Part shown: positions 48,344 through 59,935 of the stretch, in pieces
Layout of the letters: each line of letters starts with the position of its first letter
Position numbering within the stretch: the stretch's first letter is position 1
Source of the DNA: Piper betle
Lineage: Eukaryota > Streptophyta > Magnoliopsida > Piperales > Piperaceae
DNA length: 64,000 bases
Reading direction: 5' to 3'
Assembly (NCBI GenBank): GCA_033002965.1
Contig: JAURVB010006088.1
Coordinates: 1-64,000 of the forward strand
Notes under the pieces: generated by a model
Databases searched by the model: none
Told to the model about the DNA's origin: nothing
The model's input: only the letters and a program-made list of their open reading frames with translations
Made by a program: the position numbers and the translations under genes

Positions 48344-48485
48344 GGAGGGGTTGACGATATTTCCAGGTGGGAATTATGAGATGGGGCGGTCAGTTCGTGT
48401 GGATTTATTGGACTTGTTGGATTGGAGACGTGATTGGCGACGGTGGATTTTTACTTTTAGCTGCTTTTCGGGAAACGTAACTTGT

Positions 48486-48491
48486 CACGTG
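48486..48491. promoter_or_regulatory. PHS1: G-box (CACGTG) upstream of PHS1
   Basis: GTCACGTGAT, about 210 bp upstream of the start codon. CACGTG is the core bound by plant bZIP and bHLH factors and is common in light- and sugar-responsive promoters. Use in this gene is inferred. Confidence 0.4.
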
Positions 48492-48869
48492 ATGGAGGGT
48501 GGGAACCACATTCTCTATTTAAAAAAAATTTTTTTGTAACGGTGCGACCATGTAAAGGTCTGTTTGAAAAAATATAATCAAATTTAGAAAAATTATACAA
48601 ATAAAAGATTATATATATATATATATGGGTGCGCTTCAATGCATTGTCCATAGCAGCCCACCCCCCACCCGCCTCCCTCCCTCCCTCCCTCTCCCCTCTC
48701 GCCCTCCCGCATCGGCTATAAAAGCCTGCGGCCTCCGCCACCAGACCACGCCGCCTCCACCTAACCCTAGCAGCACCCCCCCCCACCGCGGATCCCCTCC
48801 TTCCCGCCCTCTGCCCCCAGCCCGCCGCCCCCTTGCCCACCCGCCCACCACCCGCCCACTTGCCCGATT

Positions 48870-49095
48870 CGACTTGAGTCGATACCTAGTTAATTTTTTA
48901 TTGACTTGACTCGAGTCGATACTGAATCAATTTTTTATTGGCTTGACTCAAGTCGATACCGAATCAATTTTTTATTTACTTGATTCGAGTTAAGACCGAG
49001 TCAATATTTTATTTTCTTGACCCAAGTTAGACCGAGTCAATTTTTTATTTACTTGATTCAAATCGAGATCGAGTCTAATTTTTACTCTAGTCGAG
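48870..49095 (+). repeat. 37-bp minisatellite, ~6 units
   Basis: The unit is like ACTCGAGTCGATACCGAATC followed by AATTTTTTATTGACTTG, each 37 bp or nearly so, with 10-25% divergence between units. The ACTCGAGT palindrome resembles the ACTCGAGTC seen in LTR C1. Confidence 0.85.
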
Positions 49096-49552
49096 CTCGG
49101 CCAAGTGCCGCGAATGGTGTCTGGGGTGGTGGTGGCATGGGGCAGCGGCTGGAGCGGGGCTAGCGGCGACGAGGGGCAGTTGTGAAGGACGGTGGTGGCA
49201 TGGGGCGGCGGCTGGGGTGGCGTCGATGGCGGCGGGGGCAGTAGTGGCATGGGGCGGCGGTTGGGGCGGGGCTGGTGGCGGGGATGATGGCAGGGGCGAT
49301 GGCGGGGGTGGTGGGGGGCTGATGTGGGGGGACCGCGGCTGAGGGGATGGCAGCTTGGGGCAATCGTCGTCATCACAAGGGGTAGCGGGCCGGCATGGGC
49401 TTGGGGTGATCATCGTCGTCGCGGGGGAGGATGGCGGGCGGGCGGGCCGCGGCAAGGGGGCGGGTGGGGGCCGGGTGGGCCACGCCAGCAAGGGGGCTCA
49501 TGGGGGAGGAGGTGAGGGGGTGCTATGATCCAACGGCCCATAATCCCTTCAC

Positions 49553-49587
49553 TGCAATGCGCTACCAAATCCTAGCAGCGCATTGCA
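49553..49587. repeat. Perfect 11-bp stem-loop
   Basis: The arms TGCAATGCGCT and AGCGCATTGCA flank a 13-nt loop at the right edge of the GC-rich block. Its function is unknown. Confidence 0.7.
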
Positions 49588-49600
49588 AAAATTTCCTATA

Positions 49601-51005
49601 TATATATGTGTGTGCTTATTATATTCTATTTACCAAATGATAAGGAGTTCACCGGATTAAAGACTTCTATAAAAATATTTTATCTTTTTTGCATGTTTTG
49701 AGTGATAATATTAAAATAATATTTTTACCATATGGGATACTACTTAGAGGATATTATGATTGCTTTCATACTAAACTTGAATTTATATTATTTTCAAGGG
49801 AACCTTAATATTTGTTCATTCTTGGATTGTCCATTTTATATTATGATAATAAAATATTAAATCATATTGATTGCATGATGAATTCCTCTACGATAAAGTT
49901 TGCTTGAACTAAAGCAAATTATTTCAATGTTCAATTTTGATTGAAATAATTCAGGATATAGTAACATTTCCATTGTATTTAGACAAGAATTTGAAGATAT
50001 TGGACATGTCTTAGACTTAAAGCTATTGAACTAGAGCAAGTTGGTCTTGTTCTTGATGTCTCAAACTTAGACTTGGATATATTCTAAAGCTTTGATTGTA
50101 CATTAAAGGATAGAATGTCTAGGTGGAGTCTAAAGCTTTGGATTTGTTTCAATTCAAGCTTAAGAGGGAATTAGTGTTGAAGTTTGGATGAGCCTTCATA
50201 ACATTAATGCTTAAGTAGTTGAATGATGCACAAGATTTATAGACTTATGTGACTATATAAGGAGTTTGATTCATAAGGGAAAAATAATGCCCATGGTATA
50301 ATCCAAACATTCAAGAAAGATTGAAGTGTTTTTAAGTGGTACAAGTTTGGAATAATGTTGAAAGCTTTATTAAGTATAACGTATAAGTTTTATTTTATCA
50401 ACTTTAGGGTCTCAAGAGATGGACTGTTACTTGGTGTATCTATTGTAATCTCTTTAATGATTTAATTATAAATAATCATGTTGATCTTTTGAAGACAATT
50501 GTAAGCCTATTAGTTGTGATTAGCGTGTGTGATTGCACTAGTAAGCGTTTGGTTTAGCTTGTGAATCTGAATTTGAGGTTAAGGAGTGAAGGACAAATGT
50601 GTGGCTTGTGAAACAGACTTGGGGTTGAATGTAGGGAGGGACAAGTGGGCTTGTGAAACACTTGGGTCTTGACTAGTGAAGGACAAGTGGGTGTAACACT
50701 TAGGTTATAACAATGAAAGGATGGCCATAATGATGCATAAAATAACTAACCAATAGTTGGATATGGTGGTGTAGAAGAAAGGAATACGAGTTCAAAACCT
50801 CTCAAAAAATCTTGTATTTGTTTTCTCTTGTCCTCATTTTATTTACTTTAATTAGTTTCAGCTATTATATAAACCTTTACAACTTGTATAGTAACTTTAT
50901 ATTGTTAAATAACTTCATATGTCAAGATCCTTTATTATTTATTTCGGTACTTGGTTGATTATCTAAATGCAATAATTATTCCACTCCATACCAAAATCCT
51001 CTTCA
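49601..51005 (+). mobile_element. Probable Ty1/copia 5' LTR region (left boundary unknown)
   Basis: AT-rich 1.4 kb without ORFs, ending CCTCTTCA and followed by ATTGGTAACAAAGTG, a decayed TTGGTATCAGAGTG-type primer-binding site. The copia gag ATG lies 55 bp further on. The sequence is therefore probably the 5' LTR and flank of that element. Its LTR start could not be found because no second LTR lies in the window. Confidence 0.45.
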
Positions 51006-51062
51006 ATTGGTAACAAAGTGTTTAGTTGAAAATTGTTAAGCTTGGCTATCTGAAAGTACCTA

Positions 51063-51705
51063 ATGGCCATGGATAAAAAAACAAAGCCTTTGGAAGGACA
51101 ATTAACCACAAGACCACCTTTTTTTAGTGGTTCTAATTATACTTATTGGAAAATTAGGATGAGAATTTTCCTAACTTCTTGTGTTATTAATCAATGGTGG
51201 GTTGTACTTGATAGTCATATAAATCCTAAAATCAAAAGAAGATTATGGGATGAGAAAGCTAAAAAAAACACACTCCTCTAATGTCAAAGCTATGAATGTA
51301 TTAGTTTATTCTTTGAGTGAGACCAATCGGTACATTTCGGCTCAACATATTTGGGTGCTTCTATAAGTAGCACATGAAGGTACATCACAAGTTAAATACT
51401 CCAAAATCAGTTTTCTCACATCACAATATGAAACCTTCAAAATGAAAGATGGAAAAAGCATCAATGCCATTTACAACCGATTCAATGACATCGTTGTTGG
51501 GCTTCAAAACCTTGGTTCGAATGAGATCAATAGGAGGTTACTTGTATCATTACCCATTGAGTGGAGAGATAAGGTTACCGTTATTGAAGAAGCCTAAAGA
51601 CCATCACAACCAGCAAGTGACTTAGTTCTTTAACTACACATGAACATACTTTAGAGAGGGATCAGAAAGAAAAAAGAGTTAGATAAAAAGAAAAAGAACA
51701 AACCA
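51063..51705 (+). pseudogene. Copia gag, N-terminal half
   Basis: It starts MAMDKKTKPLEGQL and continues with PPFFSGSNYTYWKIRMRIF, the conserved opening of plant copia gag (UBN2/DUF4219 type). After a frameshift near 51275 the same protein continues with VYSLSETN, YETFKMKDGKSINAIYNRFN and NRRLLVSLPIEWRDKVTVIEEA, which are typical of the UBN2 domain. Stops near 51363, 51595 and 51632 inactivate it. It is cut at 51705 by LTR E. Confidence 0.85.
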
Positions 51706-52139
51706 TGTAAAATTCGAGCCGTTTGCTTGATGATTTTGGTAATGGGTCAATCTTGACCAAGATTGAGTTACTTTGTTTGACCTTTTTCATTGCATGCGTA
51801 TGCATGGTATAACATGGTTAAGTCTGTGTCCCTCGCGAGTGTAGTATGCATCACATTGTTTGGAACCCTTTTTGATTGATCCTAGCCCCCACAAGCGAGA
51901 ACCGTAGTGCGATTCCCTAGGTCATTCGACCTCCCTAAGGGTGCAAACCCTAGGTGTGTGAATTTTGTGCTCAAATGCAAAGATGCTCCAACAGCAGCCT
52001 CATGCTAGCAGTTTTAGGAAAATCGATCTTCCCAATCTAAGTCTGGACACTAAGGCACTATTCTAGTGCCCTTGTACCCAAACTTAGGGTTTTTTCCTAT
52101 TTTTGCCACATATGCAAAGACGTTGGGTTAGTGTCCTTA

Positions 52140-53305
52140 TGTAACACCCCAATTTAACTCACATGCAAACCAAACCGGAAATGTTACCAGCAATGGATCC
52201 GTTTGCTAATTTATTTAATTCAGTCAAGCCAACCTGGATCTACCCTCGACGTCTCAAGATGGCGATGCAAACATTCAATGAATAGATGAGATATTTAGGT
52301 TCTAACATTATTCTAAATATATGATATGATATGTCATCCGTATTAAGAAAAAAAGCAAACCGTAAAAAGTTTGAAAAACAATGATTTTTAAAACAAAATG
52401 AACAGAGTCTCCCCTAAAAGTGCAATAGAGACCACCTTGTCAACAACAAACAATATATATCCATAACGATAAAACATAAAACGTTGCCAAAATATGGGGT
52501 TTTTCTTACAACATTCACATTATAATCATTTTCATTTTTCTGAGTTGGGTCTTGACCCCATTAGCTCATCCTATTCGATTCTATGAACAATACTATCACA
52601 CATAGATCATTTCATGAAATAAGACATTGAAACATTCATCTACCACAATTCATAGCCGTTCATCACATCACATTCTCATTTAGTCTCAGTAATTACTCTA
52701 CAGTCCTAACAACGCTTAATCATTCAGGTTCTCACCTACATATATAATACAAAAAAGTTAGTATGAGTGTTTCCAGTCCACAAATAACTAATAATCAAAC
52801 TAACGCATAAGAGATGACTCTCAAATTGGCACATAAGAGATGACTGTCATGTTAAATTAAATTCATCATATATTTTTCTACAATAGAATCAGTCATAAGG
52901 GCACCAATTAGGAGTCGTAAATCTCGACTTGAACAACGGCCCATTCTAATAAATCTTATGCCTCGACATTTTCAAACTATACCACACTCAGGAAAATCAA
53001 TTATCCTAAAGCCCTCTACATCCTCTATATAACTCCTGGCCTTGAGGACAGAAGTCGAGTACTCTTAAGCATACACCTTCAGTACCCTTTGAATCCACAA
53101 GTCTAGACATGCATTGCATTGCAGTGCCCATAATCGTATGCACTTCTCCAAGTTTGAGGAACTCAAAATGTGGAGTTGTCAAGATCCCTCGGGAATGGAA
53201 TGGCCAACTCACCAATCTAGAGCTCGCCTTGACTGACACGTGCATCTCTCGTGGTACGTGCGAGTTAATTTTCCCATATCTCACATCTCATTGGAAAACT
53301 AAGAA

Positions 53306-53346
<41 letters not shown>

Positions 53347-55043
53347 AGGTCTGAGTAGGGATCGTAATATAGTAGGGCAAAGACATCAAGATCTGGATCT
53401 AAGTTTTGTAAAACAAACTCAATGGATATCATCTTCGAGGGATATTAATTCGAAAATTTATAATACTAAATGGCCCGTGTGGAGTAGGATACAATAAATC
53501 CACCACTTGACACGTTCGTGTACCTATCAAATCAAATCACGATAGAATGAGAAAATCAAACCAGAAGTGAGTCCTAAATGGACTTGGTAGAAGCTCCAAT
53601 CGTATCTACGTGCCTAGGTGGAGAGGTCTTACTTCATACATACACATCAAATCTAAAAGCTAACGCCCACTCTCTGACTGATGCATTCACACATCCTAAA
53701 TAACACGCTCATTAGCCCTATTCATAGCAATCACATCATAATTTCCTAAATTACATTACAGTTAATTAGCAACTCATAGTTAAATTTACCTAATTAGTTC
53801 ATTGGCATATATTTCATATCATTCAAATCATGCAAATTCATTTTTATTTACAATCAAAATATTTTACCATGTCAATCAATCAAATTGTAACATGTCATGT
53901 TAATAATTATCAAGTTTAAATAATTAGGTTGAAGGTAATTATACCTCGCATCGTCGGCAATCGATGACGATTAGGGTTTGGTTGCCCATTTCGAGACTCC
54001 AATTTGGCCCTTGGTGGCGTCCGAAGTTCAATCGGGTTCGGTAGGATGAATTCGAAAAAAATCCAACGATTTCCGGAAAATTCTAGCCTATCCAATTTTT
54101 TGGCACTTTTCGATGATTTTTGGCAGCTTCTGGCATTTCTCCAGTGCCTTTTCCGTCGAATTTTCTGTCAATTTGTCGGGGCTGTGGGTTAGCACTGGCT
54201 CAACTAACTCGACAAGACCACGGTGAGGGCATTGGTCATGGTGAAGGCCCTTGGTCAGTTGGGATGCCTGAGCTTGTCTGATCGGCCCTTGGACTAGTCT
54301 CGGGGGTGGTGCACTGTGGGGGAAGAGGCGTCAGGGTTGAAGGGGCGGCGATAGTGACACGACAACTACAAAGCGGCATGGCTTCGAGTGGCTTGGGAGG
54401 GCGGCACGTTTTGGCAGCATTGTAGTGCCATGGAGGCCGGGTGACAATCAGGATGGTGGGGAACTGTTCGATGAGGCTTTGACGAAGCTCAGTGGTGTCG
54501 ATCGACAGCACTACGGCCACTGGAGGTGGTGTCGATGATGGCATCGTAGTGTCGATCTGGAGGTGGGGAGGAAACTTCAGGTTAAAGGGTTTTGTGACAA
54601 TCTTGTAATTAAAAGTTGATATGACTTCAACTTGAGTAAAAAATAATAACTAACTCCTAATAAATTCTAAAAAAATCCAAAAAAATATGAAAAAATACCA
54701 TAAAATATAATACACTTAATAACATCAAAATGACTTATGCTATAACTAATAGCCCACCTAAATAGCTATATAACGCACCCTAATGCGTTATTTGGCCTAA
54801 AACCAATTCTACGATTAAAATGATATATTCTATAACTAATAAACCACCCAAACCTTCGTAACTCATTTATTATTGTTTTTTGACGTTATCATCATATACT
54901 CGGGTACACTTGACCTTCATCATTCATAACACACAGTCAGCCTTGGCTCAACACATATGTCATGAAATTGACTCGACTCAAACCGACAGCTAAACCAACT
55001 AGTTCGTTAATGTAAAACTCTAACTCGAGTCACAGGTTTTACA
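52140..55043 (-). mobile_element. C2: solo LTR of the C family nested in E
   Basis: Minus-strand LTR of 2904 bp. In sense it starts TGTAAAACCTGTGACTCGAG and ends TTGGGGTGTTACA. Flanks CCTTA (52135-52139) and CCTTG (55044-55048) form a TSD with one mismatch. It has the GC-rich region (about 54000-54550), the donor-like GCGAG|GTATAA (53945/53944) and the acceptor-like TACTAAC...ATATATGTAG|GT with its AG at 52737-52736. A (TA)n run lies at 53311-53343. No internal region is present, so it is a solo LTR. Confidence 0.88.
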
Positions 55044-55181
55044 CCTTGAGCCTAGATGTGTGACCCTTGCATGTGGTTTAGTTCACTCTAACTATGACCA
55101 GACAATGGTCCAGCTTGGCAGAGGCTAGCAGAAATTTTTGGCGCTCCACCAAAGCCCTTGCGCTAGGCCTGTTTTCCAACC

Positions 55182-57050
55182 TATAAATACTCCCTCTTCT
55201 CTACTTATTTTACTCCTTTTCTCTCCATTTCCTCCAACCTTCATCCATTTCTCCCCCTTCTCCACTTCTTACACAACCCTCTTGGCCTTCTCCGGCCCTC
55301 TCCAAGCTCTCCTAACCCCTAGGAGTGGTAGGTTTTGGGGTAGGAAGCTCCAACAGACCTCCTCCTAGCCGTTTGAGAGATAAACCTCTTTCTTTTGCCT
55401 CCTTACTATCTGTTTTGGGGTCTATTCATGTTCATTTTGTGGTGTTTTTAGTTTTCATGTACTTTATGCTTATATATCTCTCTATTATGAGTCGTTTGGT
55501 CTTAGTTTCAGATTTTTAGGTGTATATAAATAGTTATGATTTTTGCACCTCGGCTATGTATGTGTTATACACTATTTTGGTACATCTACGATATCTCATG
55601 GTGTAGGAGTCCATTTTGCATGAATTGTTTTCTTTTACTTCTGACATGTTGATTTGGACCTTTTCTTTATATTGTTTATGTGAGTCTATCATTTGAGGCC
55701 TGCATGTGTGTGGATATTAGCAAAAGGAGGCAACTTTACCGTTAAAGTGACTTAGCGGCCCTTGTTCCCCATTTTTACACCAACCATTTGATGTTATCCT
55801 ATGCAGCCCTTTAGGGCTTCTTGTTAGCTAACAAGGAATATAATATCAGCCTAAATAAACATCAGCAAGGGCATTAACAAAACCCTAAAATCAGACTACA
55901 TTTGGTGTGTTGTGTGCTTGTTGTAACATGCTATGATGTTTGAGCTACTTTTTGCCTAAGTTTTAAGCTGTAATTAAATGTGTAAAAATTATGTAATATG
56001 CGACTAATTGTGTACATAAAACTCAGTAAGTTTGGGTTTAATTGGGGTTCATTTAAGTAGTTAATAAATTCAGTAATTTCAAGTAGATATAATTTGTAAA
56101 TTACCAAACCTTAGTCATTTGGTAGTGAAATATCTTAAAATTTCACCTAAATCTTAGTGTAGTCATTGTATGGGTAGATTAGCGAGTAGAAATTCCTCAA
56201 GCCGTAGTGGTCAAACCAATGCTAGAAACATCCAGTAATGCCTCACATTTCTGATTTTCCTTAGGAAGGATACTTAAAGTTTTGGTGTGAAATTATATAG
56301 AAATGTAGTTCAAGGGCTTTTCTAATTTAATTAGGCTCATTTTGAGTCTACAAGCCTTAGGACGTTTGGTGCATGATGAAGGAACACGGTTCCCAGTACC
56401 TTAGCCTGACTTTAGTGGGCCTAGTTTGTCATGTTGGCCCATGGGTCAGCACTTGGTAATTTTTTTGTCTCACCTTTAGAGTGTCAAAGCATGTTGTTCC
56501 AAATTTTAGCCCAATTAGAGTTCTTTTGGGCCACACAAAAATTCTTGGGGTGAAGCCCGCCTGATCAATTAGGGTTGGGTGAAGTATGATTATTCACTAA
56601 ATATACCAAAAATTCTCTAACCCTCATTAAGCTTACCTAATGAGGATTAAAGTGATTAATTAAGCTAATTTTATTAATTACTTAGTCATTGAGAGTTTCT
56701 GTGCATGTGTGAAGCCTTTGCCTCATTTTGCATGTTGTTTTGGTTGGTGTGCAATTAGGGTTTCATTTCATTGTTAGGATACATGGGTGGAGCTCATCAA
56801 GTTAAGACAAGGAACTTCATTGATCCAGGTCTGTATGATCCTATGCTTTGTCTTTTACCTAGCTCATTGAGTGAGTATTTCATCGAGTTTTAGATGATAG
56901 GATGACATCAGTAACATTTTATTAGATCCCATAATAATCGGGTCATTTAATCGAGTTTTCCTCAATTTAATAAAACTTCAGGATGAGAACCCTTGATAGT
57001 TTTCAAAAGTGAGATCCAAAAATAGTATGATATAAGTCTCTATCTAAGCC

Positions 57051-57115
<65 letters not shown>

Positions 57116-57517
57116 GGTACAATGAAAGTTTACGGTTGTAGGGAGATGTAAGAATCAAACTAATACTTCATTACACCCTAAAGTAGTGTAATGTGAGTAG
57201 GGTACTACATAATGCAACAAATTTTTAGAATTTGTAGCACTTTGTTCTGTACCATTTGAGTACCATGAGGGGCGATATAGGGAGGATGCGAGGGCGTAAG
57301 TATGTGTGCATGTATTTATGTGGCCATTGAGTTGTTCTAGCATGTTTATGATATTTGGCCACTTCAACATATGCTTATTATCCTTGTGATGTATTCAGGA
57401 AGTTTTTACTTTCCTCATGGGTTTAAAGGTACTCATCTATTAGTATTGGTTATCAGTAGTTATTTTCAAACCAATAATCAAACTTATTTCATTTCTTACT
57501 TTCCTATAAATATGTAG
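55182..57517 (+). promoter_or_regulatory. Candidate LTR promoter, leader exon and 2.2-kb leader intron in E
   Basis: CCTATAAATACTCCC at about 55180-55194 is a strong plant TATA context, followed by a CT-rich initiator region. The leader of about 110 nt would end at 55327 with GAGTG|GTAGGT. The acceptor ATAAATATGTAG|GT has its AG at 57516-57517, giving 2190 bp against 2212 bp in the element A 3' LTR. This is inferred from sequence and spacing only. Confidence 0.5.
57055..57116. repeat. (CA)n(TA)n compound microsatellite
   Basis: About 16 CA units followed by about 13 TA units inside LTR E. Confidence 0.95.
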
Positions 57518-57952
57518 GTGAGTATTCATGGCAGTGGCTAGGGTAGGTGGATGAATTGAGAGGCTTGAGGCTAGGGATAGTGCTTGTCATTTTGCGTTAT
57601 GTACTATGTGGGACTATGGTTCATGTGTTATAGGGATTGATGGTTTATTGTGTTATAGGGATTGATTTTTATGCATTTTGAGAACTACGAGACTATGTGA
57701 CGTAATATGTTGTGGGTAGTGCCCTAAGCCTTATGTTGTTATGTTGGATGTGCTATGTATGATTAGTGTGCTTTATTATTGTTTTATTATTATATTTTGT
57801 ATAGGGTAATAACTTTGGGGCAATGACTAGTAATCGTCTACAGGGTATGTAAGCCAACAAATCCCATAACTGATGTTGGAGCACACAAGGTACGCAAAAT
57901 ATATTTGAAGTATATGAGTAGCTTATGGTTCATGCCTAGCAAAGAATTCATG

Positions 57953-58412
57953 TGTAATGACCCGACCCAAAATGAAACTAATGGGACTAAGTCATCTCTT
58001 TAAAAGTGTTTAACTAATGTTAAAAATATATAGTACATTCTTACTTATAAATAGGATTTTACCTCAGTAGATATTAGATGTACGACTAAGTTAAAAGGGA
58101 TTTCACAATCCAACCACTTTAAGATTTTACCTCGAAATTCTTACACTTGGTCTATTGCTAGCCCTAGCCCAAGCCCTTCATTGATCTATGACTAACTGCC
58201 TAACCAACGTCCCTCGCCCAGCCTACTATCCAATACAGAACTAGGTTTTTTTATACCAATTGCAACAACCTGGCCCAAAGTGCAAACTAATATGCCTAAG
58301 TCATCTCTTCAAAAGTGGTTAACCAAAATTAAAGATCTATAATTCATTCCTACTTATTAATAGGGTCTTACCCAATAAGTATTATATGTGGGTCTATGGA
58401 GAGGATTTCATA
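57953..58412 (-). mobile_element. TRIM-2: second small non-autonomous LTR element
   Basis: This 460-bp element has direct repeats of 154 and 152 bp, 57953-58106 and 58261-58412. On the minus strand the LTR starts TGTGAAATCC and ends with a GGTCATTACA or GGTTGTTGCA type end. A decayed primer-binding site TTGGTATAAAAAAACC adjoins the right LTR at about 58244-58259. The flanks TCATG and CCACG differ by two transitions. It is older than TRIM-1 and of a different family; it has no coding capacity. Confidence 0.65.
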
Positions 58413-58954
58413 CCACGTGAAGACCAATTGTCTGGGTATGATATCCTGGCACTTGAAGATTGCTTGTGTGTTCAAATTACTATTTGCAGGTATATGTAAC
58501 AAGTAACCACGACCCCTATGTTCACATGTAGTAATATTTGCATCATCATCTCAGAATAAGATACCCAACTCATGATTGGAATTAAATATAAGAACCGGAT
58601 TATTCATCCACATTATAAAAATATCAACCTCTTAGTTGAATTTGGGATGCCGCCTTCGTATAGCTTGGACTGGTCATTTGCATACATAAAGCCAACCTCT
58701 TAGTTGTAGGGAAGGTGTTGCCTCTCTTGTGACTTGGAGCGCTCATGTCAAGAGCCTGTAAGTTAAGAACCTTTCTATAGTAGTATGTTCAGCTTGCATT
58801 ATATGTAACTCCTGATAGGGTATACTGTCTCGAGCCTCCTTGGGGTTAAGATCCACTTTCGAGATTTTAATGCAAATCAGTGATCCAATGAATAACTTTT
58901 CTGAATCATAACATCATCATTAGGTTTAGGTCTAGGCCAAATTGAAGTGTTACA

Positions 58955-59935
58955 ATCTAGCTTTGCAACTATTGATGGGAGGTGATGATGATAGTGATAT
59001 GGCTTTAGTTTATAGGAATTTTAAGAATTTGTTGAAAAATAAGGCCTTAGCTAAAAGAGGTGAAAAAGGAAATGAAAAGTCTCAATGTTTTGAATATGAG
59101 GGTTTTAGTCACATGAGAAATGAGTGCCCAAATGAGGAAAAAGAAGAGATAAATAAAAAGAAAAAAGAAAAAAGAAAAAGGAAAGGAAAAAAAGAAAAGG
59201 GCAAGAAAATAGTAAGTCACATTAGAAAGTGATGATGAAGATAGTCTAGATGAATTTATAGAAGAATTTTGTTTCATTGCTAATGATGAAAAAGAAAAGA
59301 TTGATGAAGAACTTTAAGCCACATTTGAAGATATGTATCAAGACTTCATCAACATCAGCAAAATCAACAAGAATTTGAAGCAATGTGTTGCAACTCTAAG
59401 TTCAAAAAATGAAGAGTTGAAAACTAAGGTTGTAAGGCTTAAGTAAGAATGTCAAAAGCTAATCACCACAAATAAGAAGCTTGCACAACATGTTGAGCAA
59501 AATAATAATGAACTACACATGCTTGGTGGATTACAAAAGGTATCCAAGATGCTTCTGATGCAAAAAAGTTCACTTTACAAATTTGACCTAGAATGAGACA
59601 AATGTGGAGGAAATTTGATAAGTCAAATGCATTTGTTAAATCATCTACTCTTAGTGTATGTATAGGTGAATCAAATAAGCCAAAAGGAGCTCAAGTAAGA
59701 AAAACAAAAGCTTTCAGAAGGTAACAAAAGAGATCGATTAAGCCAAAGTTCCAAAACCTAATTCAAGGAAGGTTGTGAATCAAAACCCAAATACAGAAGG
59801 GATCACATGCAATTTTTGTTGAAAGAAAAGACATGTGAAGGCAAGGTGCAAAGGAAGATTATTGGACTATGGCATGATGAGATGGGTACCTAAAGGATAT
59901 ATTTTTAGTAACACATATATATCATATGGGTAAAT
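58955..59935 (+). pseudogene. Copia gag, C-terminal half with zinc knuckle
   Basis: It continues gag after LTR E with DDDSDMALVYRNFKNLLKN and then CFEYEGFSHMRNECPN. This is a CCHC zinc knuckle in which the second cysteine is replaced by tyrosine. A Lys/Glu-rich stretch follows. Further on, in shifted frames, there are a coiled-coil-like region (LKQCVATLSSKNEELK) and a second knuckle-like CNFC-KKRHVKARC with one stop inside, followed by MRWVPKG, which typically precedes the protease region in copia. Many frameshifts; not functional. Confidence 0.8.

Larger units (their letters stand above)
48605..49600. repeat. GC-rich tandem-repeat block upstream of PHS1
   Basis: Flanked by (TA)n tracts (48611-48626 and 49599-49608). 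From left to right there is a pyrimidine-rich CCCTCC/CCGCC stretch (48650-48865), a 37-bp minisatellite (48870-49095) and a G-rich irregular array built on GGGGCGGCGGCTGG (49120-49500). The long Pro/Ala/Gly ORFs seen in all frames are composition artefacts. It may be an insertion about 330 bp upstream of the gene, but no TSD was found. Confidence 0.6.
51706..58954 (+). mobile_element. E: solo LTR related to family A, inserted in copia gag
   Basis: It starts TGTAAAATTCGAGCC and ends TTGAAGTGTTACA, and the copia gag continues on both sides. The flanks AACCA and ATCTA are only a partial TSD (3 of 5). Without C2 (52140-55043) the LTR is about 4.3 kb, or about 3.9 kb if TRIM-2 is also removed. The last 170 bp are clearly related to the A LTR end (GGAGGCT/AGCCTCC block, then a GTTACA end). 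Internal landmarks are TATAAATA at 55182-55189, a donor at 55327/55328 and an acceptor at 57516-57517. (CA)n(TA)n lies at 57055-57116. Confidence 0.75.
51006..59935 (+). mobile_element. Decayed Ty1/copia element, gag only, split by LTR E
   Basis: The two gag halves (51063-51705 and 58955-59935) flank the 7.2 kb insertion of LTR E and its own inserts. No integrase, reverse transcriptase or 3' LTR was recognised to the right, so the copy is truncated. Confidence 0.75.

Noticed and set aside
48457..49515. Several Pro/Ala/Gly/Arg-rich ORFs of 60-134 codons
   Set aside because: They are translations of GC-rich tandem repeats in every frame, with no domain or splice context.
49553..49608. Helitron 3' end suggested by a stem-loop close to CTAT
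   Set aside because: The terminal CTRR motif is absent and no matching 5' TC end was found.
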